Positions 6,665 to 14,577 of a DNA stretch of 14,577 nt are shown here, in pieces. A model generated the notes under the pieces. That model worked only from the letters and a program-made list of their open reading frames with translations, did no database searches and was not told the origin of the DNA. Numbering within the stretch: the first letter of the stretch is position 1; each line of letters begins with the position of its first letter. The position numbers and the translations under genes were made by a program. The DNA comes from Nostoc cf. edaphicum LEGE 07299 (GTDB lineage: Bacteria > Cyanobacteriota > Cyanobacteriia > Cyanobacteriales > Nostocaceae): NCBI RefSeq assembly GCF_015207245.1, contig NZ_JADEXF010000006.1, forward strand, positions 1 to 14,577. The letters are read 5' to 3'.

Positions 6665-9600
6665 ATGCTGGAAATTCCTGAATATAAAATTTGGGCAAAA
6701 ATCCATGAAAGTGCTAATTCACGAGTCTATCGGGGAATACGGGAACGGGATCGTTTGCCTTTAATCTTCAAGATTTTGAAGAAAGACTACCCCACCCCAG
6801 AGGAAATCACGCGCTATAAGCTGGAATACGAAATTACCCGCAGCTTATCATTGGAAGGTGTTATCCAGGCTTACGACTTGCAGCAATATCAAAGCACTTT
6901 TGCGATCGTTCTGGAAGACTTTGGAGGCGAATCCTTAACAAAAATTCTCGCGACAAGAAGGTTTTCCTTAATCGAGTTTCTGAAGTTAGCTGCTCGGATT
7001 GCTGAGATTTTAAGTGAAATTCATAGTGCAAACATTATTCATAAGGATATTAATCCATCCAATATTGTTTTAAATCTAGAAACACAACAACTTAAAATTA
7101 TTGATTTTGGGATTTCAACTGCCCGATCGCGGGAGACATTAACTCTCAAAAATCCAACCGTATTAGAGGGAACATTAGCTTACATCTCTCCAGAACAAAC
7201 AGGCAGGATGAACCGTTCTCTGGACTACCGAACTGATTTTTATTCATTAGGTGCGACCTTCTATCAACTTTTGACCCATCGGCTGCCCTTTGAATCTAGT
7301 GATGCCCTGGAGTTGATTCATTACCATCTGGCTTTGGAACCTGTTCCACCAGATACGATCGATCCAGAAATTCCGGCGATCGTTTCCGAAATTATCCTGA
7401 AACTTTTAGCTAAAACAGCAGAGGATCGATATCAAAGTGCCTGGGGAATTAAAACTGATTTAGAACAGTGTCTAATTCAGCTAGAAAATACGGGACGAAT
7501 TGAGCCTTTTTTGTTAGCGCAACACGATATTTCTGATAAGTTTTATATCCCGGAAAAACTCTATGGTAGAGAAAGGGAGGTTGAGACATTATTAGCAGCG
7601 ATCGCCAGGGTCGCAGGTAACAGAGATGGAGAAAGAGTTAATCAAGAAAACTCCATTTCCTTACCTACCGATGACGAACTGTCTGCTTCTCAAGTTGAAC
7701 TTTTGCTGATAGCAGGATATTCCGGTATTGGCAAGTCAGTTTTGGTGCAGGAAATTTATAAACCCATTACGCAACAACGGGGCTACTTTCTTTCGGGCAA
7801 ATTTGACCAGTATCAGCGCAATATTCCTTACTTTGCGATCGCTCAAGCTTTTGAGTCACTCATCAAACAATTACTGACCGAAGACGAGGTACAACTGTGT
7901 CAGTGGCGTGACAACCTTTTAACTGCTCTCGCCTCAAACAGTCGCGTCATTACCCAGGTAATTCCAACATTGGAATTAATTGTCGGCAATCAACCAGACG
8001 TACCAATTCTACCGCCAACAGAAGCCCAAAATCGCTTTAACCAAGTCTTCCAAAATTTCATTCGCGTCTTTACCCAGCCAGAACATCCACTCGTCATCTT
8101 TTTAGATGATCTCCAGTGGGCAGATAATGCCTCGCTGAAGCTGATTCAATTGCTAGCTACCTCCACCGAGAAACAATCGTTGTTGTTGATGGGGGCATAC
8201 CGGGATAACGAGGTAAATGCAGCCCATCCCCTGATCCAAATGGTGGAGGAAATTCGCCAAGGGAAAGGAGTGGTGAACCAACTTTCTCTGGCAGCATTGA
8301 GCCTACCTGATATCAATCAGCTGATTGCAGATACATTACACTGCCAACCAAAGGATTCCCTGCCCTTAGCGGAACTAGTGCAACTAAAAACTGGCGGTAA
8401 TCCCTTTTTTATCAATGAATTTTTGAAATCTCTCTACACGGAAGGGTTACTGGAATTTGATCGCCAAACAAATAAATGGCAATGGTCGATAGAGCAAATT
8501 CACAATCAAGGAATTACCGATAATATTGTAGAGTTGATGGCAGGCAAGATTCAAAAGCTCAACGCTAAGACGCAGCAAATGTTGCAGCTATCTGCCTGCA
8601 TTGGCAACTCTTTTGATCTGGAAACCCTGGCATTTGCGGCTGAACTATCCCAACGGGAAACCGCGCAAGCATTGGGAGTGGCGATCGCTCAAGGGTTGAT
8701 TTTGCCCATGAGCAATGCCTACAAATCGGTTGAGTTGGATGTGCCCCTTCCTGATCACCCTGCCATTGAATATAAATTTGCTCACGATCGCATTCAGCAA
8801 GCAGCCTATTCCCTGATGCCAGAAGCTAGGCAAACAATCATCCACCTACAACTTGGAAAATGCTTGCTACAAAATACTCCAGTCGAGCAACGAGAACAAA
8901 AAATATTTGATATTACTAATCAACTCAACCTGGGTAAAGCACTGATTCAACAGCAGTCAGAGCGAGATGAGCTAGCAGAGTTAAATTACTTGGCAGGTGA
9001 GAAAGCTAACGCCTCCGCTGCCTATAATTCAGCCCTACAGTATTTCCAGACTGCCTTATCTTTGCTAGCAGAAGATTGCTGGCAAAGGCAATATGCTCTT
9101 ACCCTAAAGCTCTACATTAAGGCAGCAGAAGCCGAATATTTGAATATCCATTTTGAGCAGGCAAATATTCTGGCAGAGATAGCTTTAAATAACGCTGTAA
9201 ACTTACTTGATCGCGTCAGAGTCTACGAATTACAAATGCAAATTTGTATGGCACAGCTTGAACTGATGAAAGCGATCGAAATTGGTTTGCAAGTTCTAGA
9301 ACAACTCGATAGTTCTCTGGTGGTTTTAGAAAAAGAAGAGAGCCTACTGATAAAGTTGCCTAGCCTCGCTACCTTATCAGCCATGCCTGTGATGACCGAT
9401 CCATACAAACTTTCTGCTATGCAGATTTTGATAATTTTGTGTGGGCCTGTGTTTATGGCGAAGCCGGACGGTTTTCCGCCGCTGATCATCACTATGATCA
9501 ACCTTTGTCTTGAGTACGGTAACTCATCATTATCTGCATTTAGTTATGGTCTTTATGGCTTGCTGCTGTCTGGAACAGGTAGGGTCGAGGAGGGATATCA

Positions 9601-12352
9601 CGCTGGAAAAATTGCCCTAGCACTGCTCGAAATGTTCAACACCAGAGAACTGACTGCAAAAATCTATAACTTATTCAACTCTAATATTAGAACCTGGAAA
9701 GAACATGCAAGAAATAGCATTGCTCCCTTGCAAGAAGCGGTACAGGTTGGGCTAGATACCGGAGATATTGAATGGGGTGGTTATGCGGCAGCTAACCTCT
9801 GTAGCTATCTGTTTTTCTGTGAAGAGAATCTGGCCACCGCTGTTCACCATCAGGCAATCTACGTTGACCTGTGTATCAAACTTCAACAAGAAATCCCAAC
9901 TTACTTTACTCAAATATGGAGACAGCTAGGGTTAAATTTGCGCGGATTTGCAAAAGAGCGATGTCACTTAATTGGTGAAAGCTTTAATGAAGCGGATATG
10001 CTACCGCGTTTAATTGCAACAAAAACGGGCACAGTTCTGTACATTTTTTATGTTGCTAAGACCATTCTGCTGTATCACTTCGGCGAGTATGACCAAGCAC
10101 TAAAACAGGCAAACTTGGCACAGCAGCAAGCAGGTGCTGCCTTTGGGTTTATGCAGGTGGCAGTTCTCAACTTTTACCATTCCCTGGCGCTTTTGGCGGA
10201 TTATTCGGAAGTTCAGCCTAATTACCAACAAACTTATCTACAACAGTTTGAAGCAAACCAGAAACAGATGCAGTTCTGGGCACACCATGCCCCGATGAAT
10301 TATCTGCACAAGTGGCACTTGGTAGAAGCAGAAAGGTATCGGTTGTTGGGTCAGGTGGTGGAAGCAATGGATGCCTACGATCGCGCCATTGCCCTGGCAA
10401 GAGAAAACGAATACCTCCAAGAAGAGGCTCTGGCAAACGAACTGGCAGCAAAGTTTTATCTGGCAAACAACCGGATGACGATCGCCAAAGCCTATCTGCA
10501 AGAGGCAAGGTATGCTTATTTAAGGTGGGGGGCAACTGCTAAAGTCCAGCAGATGGACAAGCAGTATCACCAACTGCTAGAGGTAGGCTCAGAAAGAACC
10601 GAAAAACGTAAAGTTGACACTACAGAATCGGCTTCAACTAAGTTAGAAATACTTGACCTAGAAACGGTTTTGAAAGCCTGCCAAGCGATCGCCAGTGAAA
10701 TTCTGTTAGATAAACTCCTGGCAAAACTGATGACCATCCTAATTGAAAATGCCGGGGCGCAAACGGGTTATCTGATTTTGCCAACACAAGACGAATGGCG
10801 GGTTGAGGCGATGGGATCGATTGGCAATGAGACAGTCGCCGTATTGCAATCAATTCCCCTGGAATCGAGATCAGCAGATAGCACTCCTTACTTGCCAACT
10901 GGACTGATTAATTACGTGATTCGCACCCAAGAAAGCATCGTCCTTGATAATGCTGCTCAATTAGGCAACTTTCAATCTGAACCCTGGATTGTTCACCACC
11001 AATCGAAATCAATTCTTTGTGCTACTCTTTTAAACCAGGGAAAACTAACTGGAATTGTCCTTTTAGAAAATAATCTCACCACCAGCGCCTTTACCCCAGA
11101 GCGAATTGAAATCTTCAGTCTACTTTCTACTCAAGCAGCTATTTCCATTGACAATGCCCGTCTGTTGAAGCAGCAGGCAGAATTGAATGAATCCTTACGG
11201 GCTGAAATTACCGAACGCCAACGGGCAGAGAAAGACCGCGATCGCCTAATTACCATCCTGGAAGCCTCTACTGACTATATTGGCATGGCTGATCCCCAAG
11301 GCAATATTCTCTGGAATAACACTCAAGCCAACAAACTAACAGAGATGCCTTTAGATAAAGATTCTGCCCTTAGTATCCCCAATTATCATCCTCAGTGGGC
11401 ATTAGAACTGGTTCAAAATGAAGGAATTCCAACAGCAGTTCGAGATGGCACTTGGGTTGGTGAAACAGCTTTAATAGACAGAAATGGCAGGGAAATCCCA
11501 GTTTCCCAATTGATCATTGCTCACAAAGCATCAGATGGCAGCCTAGAATATCTTTCTAGCGTCACGCGGGATATCAGCGCCCTCAAAGCAGCTGAGGCAG
11601 AAGTCCGCCAACTGAATACTGAATTGGAAGAACGAGTCATCCAGCGAACTGCCGAATTGCAAGCTGCTAACAAAGCGTTGGAGGCTTTTTCTTACTCTGT
11701 TTCTCATGATTTACGGGCACCACTACGGGCAATCGTTGGTTTTTCGAGAATGATTCAAGAAGACTGCGGTGAGCAACTTGATGCGGAAGGCAATCGTTAT
11801 CTAAAAGTTGTGCGAGAGAATGCCAAACGCATGGGTGAGTTGATCGATGATCTGTTGAACCTATCCCGCCTAGATCGTAAGGAAATGACCCGGCAACCCG
11901 TTTTCTTCAATGAGATGATTCAAAAGGTGCTGAGTGATTTAGCCCTAGATTTGAAGGGTCGTCAGATTGAGTTTGCGATCTCTGATTTACCTATATGTCA
12001 GGCTGACCCTTCACTACTCAAACAAGTCTGGATAAATCTGTTATCAAATGCGATTAAGTACACCCGCTACAAATCTTCTGCTTACATTCAAGTGGGCTAT
12101 GAGGTTATGGATGGGGAAGGAGTGTATTTTATCAAAGATAATGGAGCCGGATTTAATATGCGATATGCCGATAATTTGTTTGGGGTATTTCAACGTCTGC
12201 ACCGCGAACAAGATTTTGCAGGTACGGGGATCGGACTAGCGATCGTGCAACGTATTATTCAACGCCACGGTGGGCGTATCTGGGCCGAAGCAGCAGTTGA
12301 TCAAGGCGCGACCTTTTACTTCACCGTTCCCCATAAAGTAAACTATGACTGA
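6665..12352 (+). CDS. Giant hybrid Ser/Thr kinase - ATPase - GAF - PAS - histidine kinase (HstK-like)
   Basis: This 1895-residue signalling protein belongs to the cyanobacterial family that joins a Ser/Thr kinase to a histidine kinase, as in HstK of Anabaena PCC 7120. Domains in order: kinase-like domain about 7-275 (Lys36 in [13 protein letters not shown] 126-133, DFG 147-149, SPEQ near 177); AAA/STAND-type ATPase about 295-600 (Walker A GYSGIGKS 351-358, Walker B VIFLDD 477-482); helical TPR-like region about 600-1290; GAF about 1335-1505; PAS about 1520-1640; short coiled coil; HisKA with His1681 in [10 protein letters not shown]; HATPase with NLLSNAIK (1791-1798), DNGAGF (1825-1830) and GTGIGLAI (1853-1860). 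No membrane segment is evident, so it is probably cytosolic. The kinase glycine-rich loop lacks glycines and the catalytic-loop Lys is Asn130. It has no receiver of its own; the overlapping downstream gene supplies one. The input signal is unknown. Confidence 0.92.
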   Translation: MLEIPEYKIWAKIHESANSRVYRGIRERDRLPLIFKILKKDYPTPEEITRYKLEYEITRSLSLEGVIQAYDLQQYQSTFAIVLEDFGGESLTKILATRRFSLIEFLKLAARIAEILSEIHSANIIHKDINPSNIVLNLETQQLKIIDFGISTARSRETLTLKNPTVLEGTLAYISPEQTGRMNRSLDYRTDFYSLGATFYQLLTHRLPFESSDALELIHYHLALEPVPPDTIDPEIPAIVSEIILKLLAKTAEDRYQSAWGIKTDLEQCLIQLENTGRIEPFLLAQHDISDKFYIPEKLYGREREVETLLAAIARVAGNRDGERVNQENSISLPTDDELSASQVELLLIAGYSGIGKSVLVQEIYKPITQQRGYFLSGKFDQYQRNIPYFAIAQAFESLIKQLLTEDEVQLCQWRDNLLTALASNSRVITQVIPTLELIVGNQPDVPILPPTEAQNRFNQVFQNFIRVFTQPEHPLVIFLDDLQWADNASLKLIQLLATSTEKQSLLLMGAYRDNEVNAAHPLIQMVEEIRQGKGVVNQLSLAALSLPDINQLIADTLHCQPKDSLPLAELVQLKTGGNPFFINEFLKSLYTEGLLEFDRQTNKWQWSIEQIHNQGITDNIVELMAGKIQKLNAKTQQMLQLSACIGNSFDLETLAFAAELSQRETAQALGVAIAQGLILPMSNAYKSVELDVPLPDHPAIEYKFAHDRIQQAAYSLMPEARQTIIHLQLGKCLLQNTPVEQREQKIFDITNQLNLGKALIQQQSERDELAELNYLAGEKANASAAYNSALQYFQTALSLLAEDCWQRQYALTLKLYIKAAEAEYLNIHFEQANILAEIALNNAVNLLDRVRVYELQMQICMAQLELMKAIEIGLQVLEQLDSSLVVLEKEESLLIKLPSLATLSAMPVMTDPYKLSAMQILIILCGPVFMAKPDGFPPLIITMINLCLEYGNSSLSAFSYGLYGLLLSGTGRVEEGYHAGKIALALLEMFNTRELTAKIYNLFNSNIRTWKEHARNSIAPLQEAVQVGLDTGDIEWGGYAAANLCSYLFFCEENLATAVHHQAIYVDLCIKLQQEIPTYFTQIWRQLGLNLRGFAKERCHLIGESFNEADMLPRLIATKTGTVLYIFYVAKTILLYHFGEYDQALKQANLAQQQAGAAFGFMQVAVLNFYHSLALLADYSEVQPNYQQTYLQQFEANQKQMQFWAHHAPMNYLHKWHLVEAERYRLLGQVVEAMDAYDRAIALARENEYLQEEALANELAAKFYLANNRMTIAKAYLQEARYAYLRWGATAKVQQMDKQYHQLLEVGSERTEKRKVDTTESASTKLEILDLETVLKACQAIASEILLDKLLAKLMTILIENAGAQTGYLILPTQDEWRVEAMGSIGNETVAVLQSIPLESRSADSTPYLPTGLINYVIRTQESIVLDNAAQLGNFQSEPWIVHHQSKSILCATLLNQGKLTGIVLLENNLTTSAFTPERIEIFSLLSTQAAISIDNARLLKQQAELNESLRAEITERQRAEKDRDRLITILEASTDYIGMADPQGNILWNNTQANKLTEMPLDKDSALSIPNYHPQWALELVQNEGIPTAVRDGTWVGETALIDRNGREIPVSQLIIAHKASDGSLEYLSSVTRDISALKAAEAEVRQLNTELEERVIQRTAELQAANKALEAFSYSVSHDLRAPLRAIVGFSRMIQEDCGEQLDAEGNRYLKVVRENAKRMGELIDDLLNLSRLDRKEMTRQPVFFNEMIQKVLSDLALDLKGRQIEFAISDLPICQADPSLLKQVWINLLSNAIKYTRYKSSAYIQVGYEVMDGEGVYFIKDNGAGFNMRYADNLFGVFQRLHREQDFAGTGIGLAIVQRIIQRHGGRIWAEAAVDQGATFYFTVPHKVNYD

Positions 12353-12824
12353 CCAACCCATTGATCAGCCCACTGAACCATTTTCTGAGCAACCAACTTT
12401 CATTGTATTAGTTGAAGATAATCCTACTGATGCCGAGCTAACTATTCGGGCATTGCGTCGCGGTAGAATCAGCAATCAGATTCAACTGCTCGAAGATGGA
12501 GCCGAAGCCCTCGATTTTCTTTTTTGTCAGGGAAACTACGCCCACCGTAGCATGACGAATCAACCCAAAGTCATTTTGCTGGATTTGAAACTGCCAAGGA
12601 TAAGTGGATTAGAAGTTTTACGGCAACTCAAGTCTGATCCACGCACACAAATGATTCCGGTTGTGGTGCTGACTTCTTCTGCTGAAGACCAGGATATGAT
12701 CGAGAGTTACCAGCTTGGGGTGAATAGCTACATCGTCAAACCTGTCGATTTTGAACAATTTAACGAAGTAGTCAAACAGCTTGGTTTTTATTGGGTCTTG
12801 TTTAACCAATCGCCATTATTGTAA
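12345..12824 (+). CDS. Single-domain response regulator, Rcp1-like
   Basis: This 159-residue protein is a stand-alone CheY-like receiver with no output domain. Visible residues are the acidic pair Glu24-Asp25 (VEDNPTDAE), phospho-acceptor Asp80 (ILLDLKLP), Thr110 (VLTSS) and Lys132 (IVKPV). The wording, especially [15 protein letters not shown] and the YWVLFN end, matches Rcp1, the partner of the cyanobacterial phytochrome Cph1, and similar receivers paired with that kinase class. Its ATG overlaps the kinase stop by 8 nt (ATGACTGA), and there is no clear Shine-Dalgarno sequence, so translational coupling is likely. It is the probable phosphate acceptor from His1681 of the kinase. What it acts on is unknown; such receivers work by protein-protein contacts. 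Its last 37 nt overlap the antisense small gene. Confidence 0.93.
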   Translation: MTDQPIDQPTEPFSEQPTFIVLVEDNPTDAELTIRALRRGRISNQIQLLEDGAEALDFLFCQGNYAHRSMTNQPKVILLDLKLPRISGLEVLRQLKSDPRTQMIPVVVLTSSAEDQDMIESYQLGVNSYIVKPVDFEQFNEVVKQLGFYWVLFNQSPLL

Positions 12825-13144
12825 CTTAAATACATACTTTCCCGGCTTACCGCATAGTCCGAAAGGGGAGGTGCATCATGGCGGTGACTTGCTGCCCATT
12901 CCCAGAAAGCTGTTACCCACTCCGATGCTGTTGCAGTTTCATGGAAGGGACGTTCTGACTGTTTTACCAGTTGCCGCAACAGGGTATCTATATATGGTTT
13001 AACCTGCTCTGGAGAAATATTGGTGATGCTTGCCAATAACCGAACTATATTTTCTAACTCGTCTTGATGTCGTTCTTGCAAGTTTTGTAGGTGCTGATAA
13101 ATCAAGGTTTTCTGAGCATCGCCTTCATCGGTATCTGGATTCAT
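12788..13144 (-). CDS. Small hypothetical protein (118 aa), antisense to receiver gene end
   Basis: I do not recognise a named function. The product is acidic and helix-rich in its first half ([20 protein letters not shown] and onward). It ends with a segment of the type [15 protein letters not shown]...[14 protein letters not shown], which resembles the C-terminal motif (EW...WA.SH...LLSDEAISRESIY) of a group of short uncharacterised cyanobacterial proteins; that resemblance is from memory. A Shine-Dalgarno TAGGA (13150-13154, complement) lies 5 nt before the ATG, supporting a real gene. About 14 residues follow the SRESMY motif, where the relatives I recall end sooner, and this extension is what overlaps the response regulator (37 nt). 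It could have a regulatory or antitoxin-like role, but nothing proves this. Confidence 0.6.
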   Translation of the reverse strand: MNPDTDEGDAQKTLIYQHLQNLQERHQDELENIVRLLASITNISPEQVKPYIDTLLRQLVKQSERPFHETATASEWVTAFWEWAASHRHDAPPLSDYAVSRESMYLSYNNGDWLNKTQ

Positions 13145-13210
13145 AAGTGTCCTACCGTTGTATGCGCTATTTTCATTATGGGAGGTTTTAAGACTTTATC
13201 GAACAGAATC

Positions 13211-13238
13211 CAGGAGTCAGGAGCCAGAATTCAGAATG
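13211..13238. repeat. Heptamer tandem repeat (STRR type), left block
   Basis: Four adjacent 7-mers can be read: CAGGAGT, CAGGAGC, CAGAATT, CAGAATG. This is the pattern of the short tandemly repeated repetitive sequences known in heterocyst-forming cyanobacteria. The reverse complement resembles the block at 13401-13432. Confidence 0.75.
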
Positions 13239-13274
13239 AATTTTGAACGAAAGAGCGGATGAATCAAGGGGTTT

Positions 13275-13331
13275 AAGACCCCCACTAAATCGTTCGCGCA
13301 GCGTCTCTGAAAGAGAAGATTTAGTGGTCTT
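13275..13331. repeat. Nested hairpin, 14-bp bulged outer stem
   Basis: AAGACC plus ACTAAATC (13275-13291, with a 3-nt C bulge) pairs with GATTTAGTGGTCTT (13318-13331). The 26-nt interior contains a second small hairpin, TCTCT-GAA-AGAGA (13304-13316). The structure is far stronger than expected by chance in an intergenic region. There is no T-run on either side, so it is a repeat-type fold and not a standard terminator, although it could stabilise or end transcripts from the convergent sides. Confidence 0.7.
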
Positions 13332-13333
13332 CA

Positions 13334-13368
13334 ATCAGTGCAGTGGCGGGTCAGAATCCCCCACTGAT
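13334..13368. repeat. Second hairpin with two alternative left arms
   Basis: CAGTGG-C-GGG (13341-13350) pairs with CCCCCACTG (13358-13366) around the loop TCAGAAT. ATCAGTG (13334-13340) can pair instead with CACTGAT (13362-13368). The tandem CAGTG CAGTG at 13336-13345 looks like a small internal duplication in the left arm. Confidence 0.6.
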
Positions 13369-13377
13369 AGCGCAGCG

Positions 13378-14577
13378 TTAGCGAGTCCGCGAGCGTCTTG
13401 ATTCTGACTCCTGAATTCTGACTTCTGAATTCTTCTTCAAATTGCAATCCTTCAGCACTGCTACCAATTTTTCAATATGTGCTGCTTCATGAGTTGCCAT
13501 TAAAGATATTCTGATCCGACTTGTAGGTACTGTGGGAGGGCGAATTGCTGGGGCAAAAATGCCAGCATCTCTTAGCTGTTTTCCAGCTTTGAGTGCATCT
13601 GTGGCACTAGGCAATTGAAAACATAATATAGGTGATTCTGAAGGCAGTAATTTTAGGTTAGGTAACTGTTGTTGCAGTAAATTTTTCAAGTAATGCACAT
13701 TCTGCCACAATTGGGCACGGCGTTGCGGTTCTTGTTGCACTATCTTGATTGCTGCTAAGGCCGCCGCCGTATCAGCAGGTGAAAGCCCAGTGGTGTAAAT
13801 CCAAGTGGGCGCGCGGTTGCGTAAAAAGTCAATTAGGGCGTTACTTCCTGCTACATACCCACCTAAACTACCCAAAGCTTTACTTAAAGTGCCAACTTGA
13901 ATTAACTGCTTTCCTGTACACCCAAAATATTCAACACACCCAGCGCCAGTTTTTCCTAGTACCCCAGTGGCATGAGCTTCATCAACCAGCAGCATACAGC
14001 TAAACTCATCAGCGATCGCCAACAGTGCAGGCAACGGACATAAATCACCATCCATGCTGAAGACAGTATCAGTAAGAATCAAACAACGTCGATAATTTTG
14101 CCGTTGTTGACTCAACTGAGTTTTTAATACTGCGACATCACAGTGCGGGTATTCCACAAATGCTGCACCGCTGAGAATCGCTCCATTTTTCAAACTGGAA
14201 TGATTGTACTGGTCAGAAAAAATTAAATCACGTTTGCCCACAAGGGCGGTAATTGCACCCAAATTGGCTAGATACCCGGAACTAAATACCAAAGCATCTT
14301 CTGTTTGTTTGGTAGATGCGATCGCCTCCTCTAATTCCCTGTGTAACTCCCGATGCCCACTGAGTAATCTAGAACCAGTGCTGCCAGTCCCAAATTCTGC
14401 GATCGCAGCAGTCGCGGCTGCCATCAACCGCTCATCTCCAGCCAATCCCAAATAGTCATTGCTGGCAAAATTAATTACCTCTTGTCCAGCTAAAACCACC
14501 TTTGCACCCGGACGGCCGTCGATAGATTGTACCGAACGATACCAGTCCGCCCGATGAATTGTTGCTAAGGACTGTTC
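13378..14577 (-). CDS. bioF: 8-amino-7-oxononanoate synthase (BioF), 5' end beyond window
   Basis: This PLP-dependent alpha-oxoamine synthase condenses pimeloyl-[ACP] or pimeloyl-CoA with L-alanine to form 7-keto-8-aminopelargonate, an early step of biotin synthesis in the cytosol. Signatures seen are [31 protein letters not shown] and TLSKALGS, whose Lys (codon 13879-13881) should be the PLP Schiff-base residue. The frame stays open to the right edge. Upstream codons read [16 protein letters not shown] and continue like a BioF N-terminus, so the GTG at 14497-14499 is internal; the true start should lie roughly ten codons or fewer outside the window. The last 17 codons and the stop (13378-13430) lie in dispersed-repeat DNA and give a charged tail, [17 protein letters not shown], not expected in the family. 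The catalytic core is complete as far as seen. Confidence 0.92.
   Translation of the reverse strand, partial: EQSLATIHRADWYRSVQSIDGRPGAKVVLAGQEVINFASNDYLGLAGDERLMAAATAAIAEFGTGSTGSRLLSGHRELHRELEEAIASTKQTEDALVFSSGYLANLGAITALVGKRDLIFSDQYNHSSLKNGAILSGAAFVEYPHCDVAVLKTQLSQQRQNYRRCLILTDTVFSMDGDLCPLPALLAIADEFSCMLLVDEAHATGVLGKTGAGCVEYFGCTGKQLIQVGTLSKALGSLGGYVAGSNALIDFLRNRAPTWIYTTGLSPADTAAALAAIKIVQQEPQRRAQLWQNVHYLKNLLQQQLPNLKLLPSESPILCFQLPSATDALKAGKQLRDAGIFAPAIRPPTVPTSRIRISLMATHEAAHIEKLVAVLKDCNLKKNSEVRIQESESRRSRTR
13401..13432. repeat. 14-bp tandem repeat inside the 3' end of bioF
   Basis: ATTCTGACTCCTGA (13401-13414) and ATTCTGACTTCTGA (13415-13428) differ at one base and are followed by the start of a third unit, ATTC. 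Each unit is two heptamers. Read on the complement, the block encodes the [11 protein letters not shown] part of the BioF C-terminus. Confidence 0.9.

Larger units (their letters stand above)
13205..13432. repeat. Composite dispersed-repeat element between small gene and bioF
   Basis: This stretch fills most of the gap between the small gene (ends 13144) and bioF and enters the 3' end of bioF. Its outer parts are related heptamer repeats in opposite orientation (13211-13238 and 13401-13432). Between them are two hairpins and the modules TTCGCGCAGCGTCTCTGAAA (13293-13312) and AGCGCAGCGTTAGCGAGTCC (13369-13388, continuing to GAGCGTC at 13397), which resemble short repeats I know from Nostoc-type genomes. 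No ORF or transposase is inside. It may be several repeats inserted into each other or one non-autonomous mobile unit. Confidence 0.75.

Noticed and set aside
12781..13002. 73-codon plus-strand ORF after the receiver gene
   Set aside because: It is antisense to the 118-aa gene, which has a better ribosome site and a family-like C-terminus.
13275..13368. Structured RNA gene or tRNA in the repeat region
   Set aside because: The folds are simple hairpins made of dispersed-repeat modules; no cloverleaf, T-loop or known ncRNA motif is present.
14497..14499. GTG as the start of bioF
   Set aside because: Codons upstream stay open to the window edge and read like the normal BioF N-terminus, so this GTG is internal.

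Overview
The window comes from a cyanobacterial chromosome, most likely a filamentous Nostoc/Anabaena-type (Nostocales) genome. The evidence is about nineteen copies of the octamer GCGATCGC (HIP1) in 14.6 kb, where chance would give fewer than one; a giant Ser/Thr-plus-His kinase of the Anabaena HstK type followed by an Rcp1-like response regulator; a Uma2/DUF820 protein; and a dispersed-repeat cluster with heptameric short tandem repeats. Coding density is high. No rRNA, tRNA, CRISPR array or transposase is visible.

Left part (1-3150): a uridine phosphorylase gene (minus strand) diverges from an elongation factor G paralogue (plus strand). The paralogue resembles the mitochondrial EF-G1/spdEFG1 branch and has two unusual residues in its GTP-binding site. 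The 185-nt gap between them holds a terminator-like hairpin, a good -10 box inside an inverted repeat, and a second inverted repeat. A perfect 10-bp stem-loop follows the EF-G gene.

Middle part (3155-6418): a broken GNAT acetyltransferase gene that has lost its acetyl-CoA-binding core, an intact GNAT gene starting three bases after it, a Uma2-family protein with a near-perfect tandem heptad coiled-coil tail, and, convergent with that, a Tat-exported, probably lipid-anchored sulfite-oxidase-fold molybdoenzyme.

Right part (6419-14577): a 1895-residue signalling protein (Ser/Thr kinase-like, AAA/STAND ATPase, helical repeats, GAF, PAS, histidine kinase) overlaps by 8 nt a single-domain receiver gene, its likely phosphotransfer partner. 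A small unrecognised gene runs antisense and overlaps the receiver's 3' end. A composite repeat element of about 230 bp follows and runs into the 3' end of bioF (7-keto-8-aminopelargonate synthase, biotin pathway), supplying its last codons and stop. bioF runs off the right edge.

I see no clear undescribed multi-gene system. The best leads are the degraded GNAT gene, the EF-G paralogue with a P-loop Asp-to-Asn change, the dual kinase with a non-canonical kinase catalytic loop, the in-frame heptad minisatellite, and the repeat-encoded tail of BioF.
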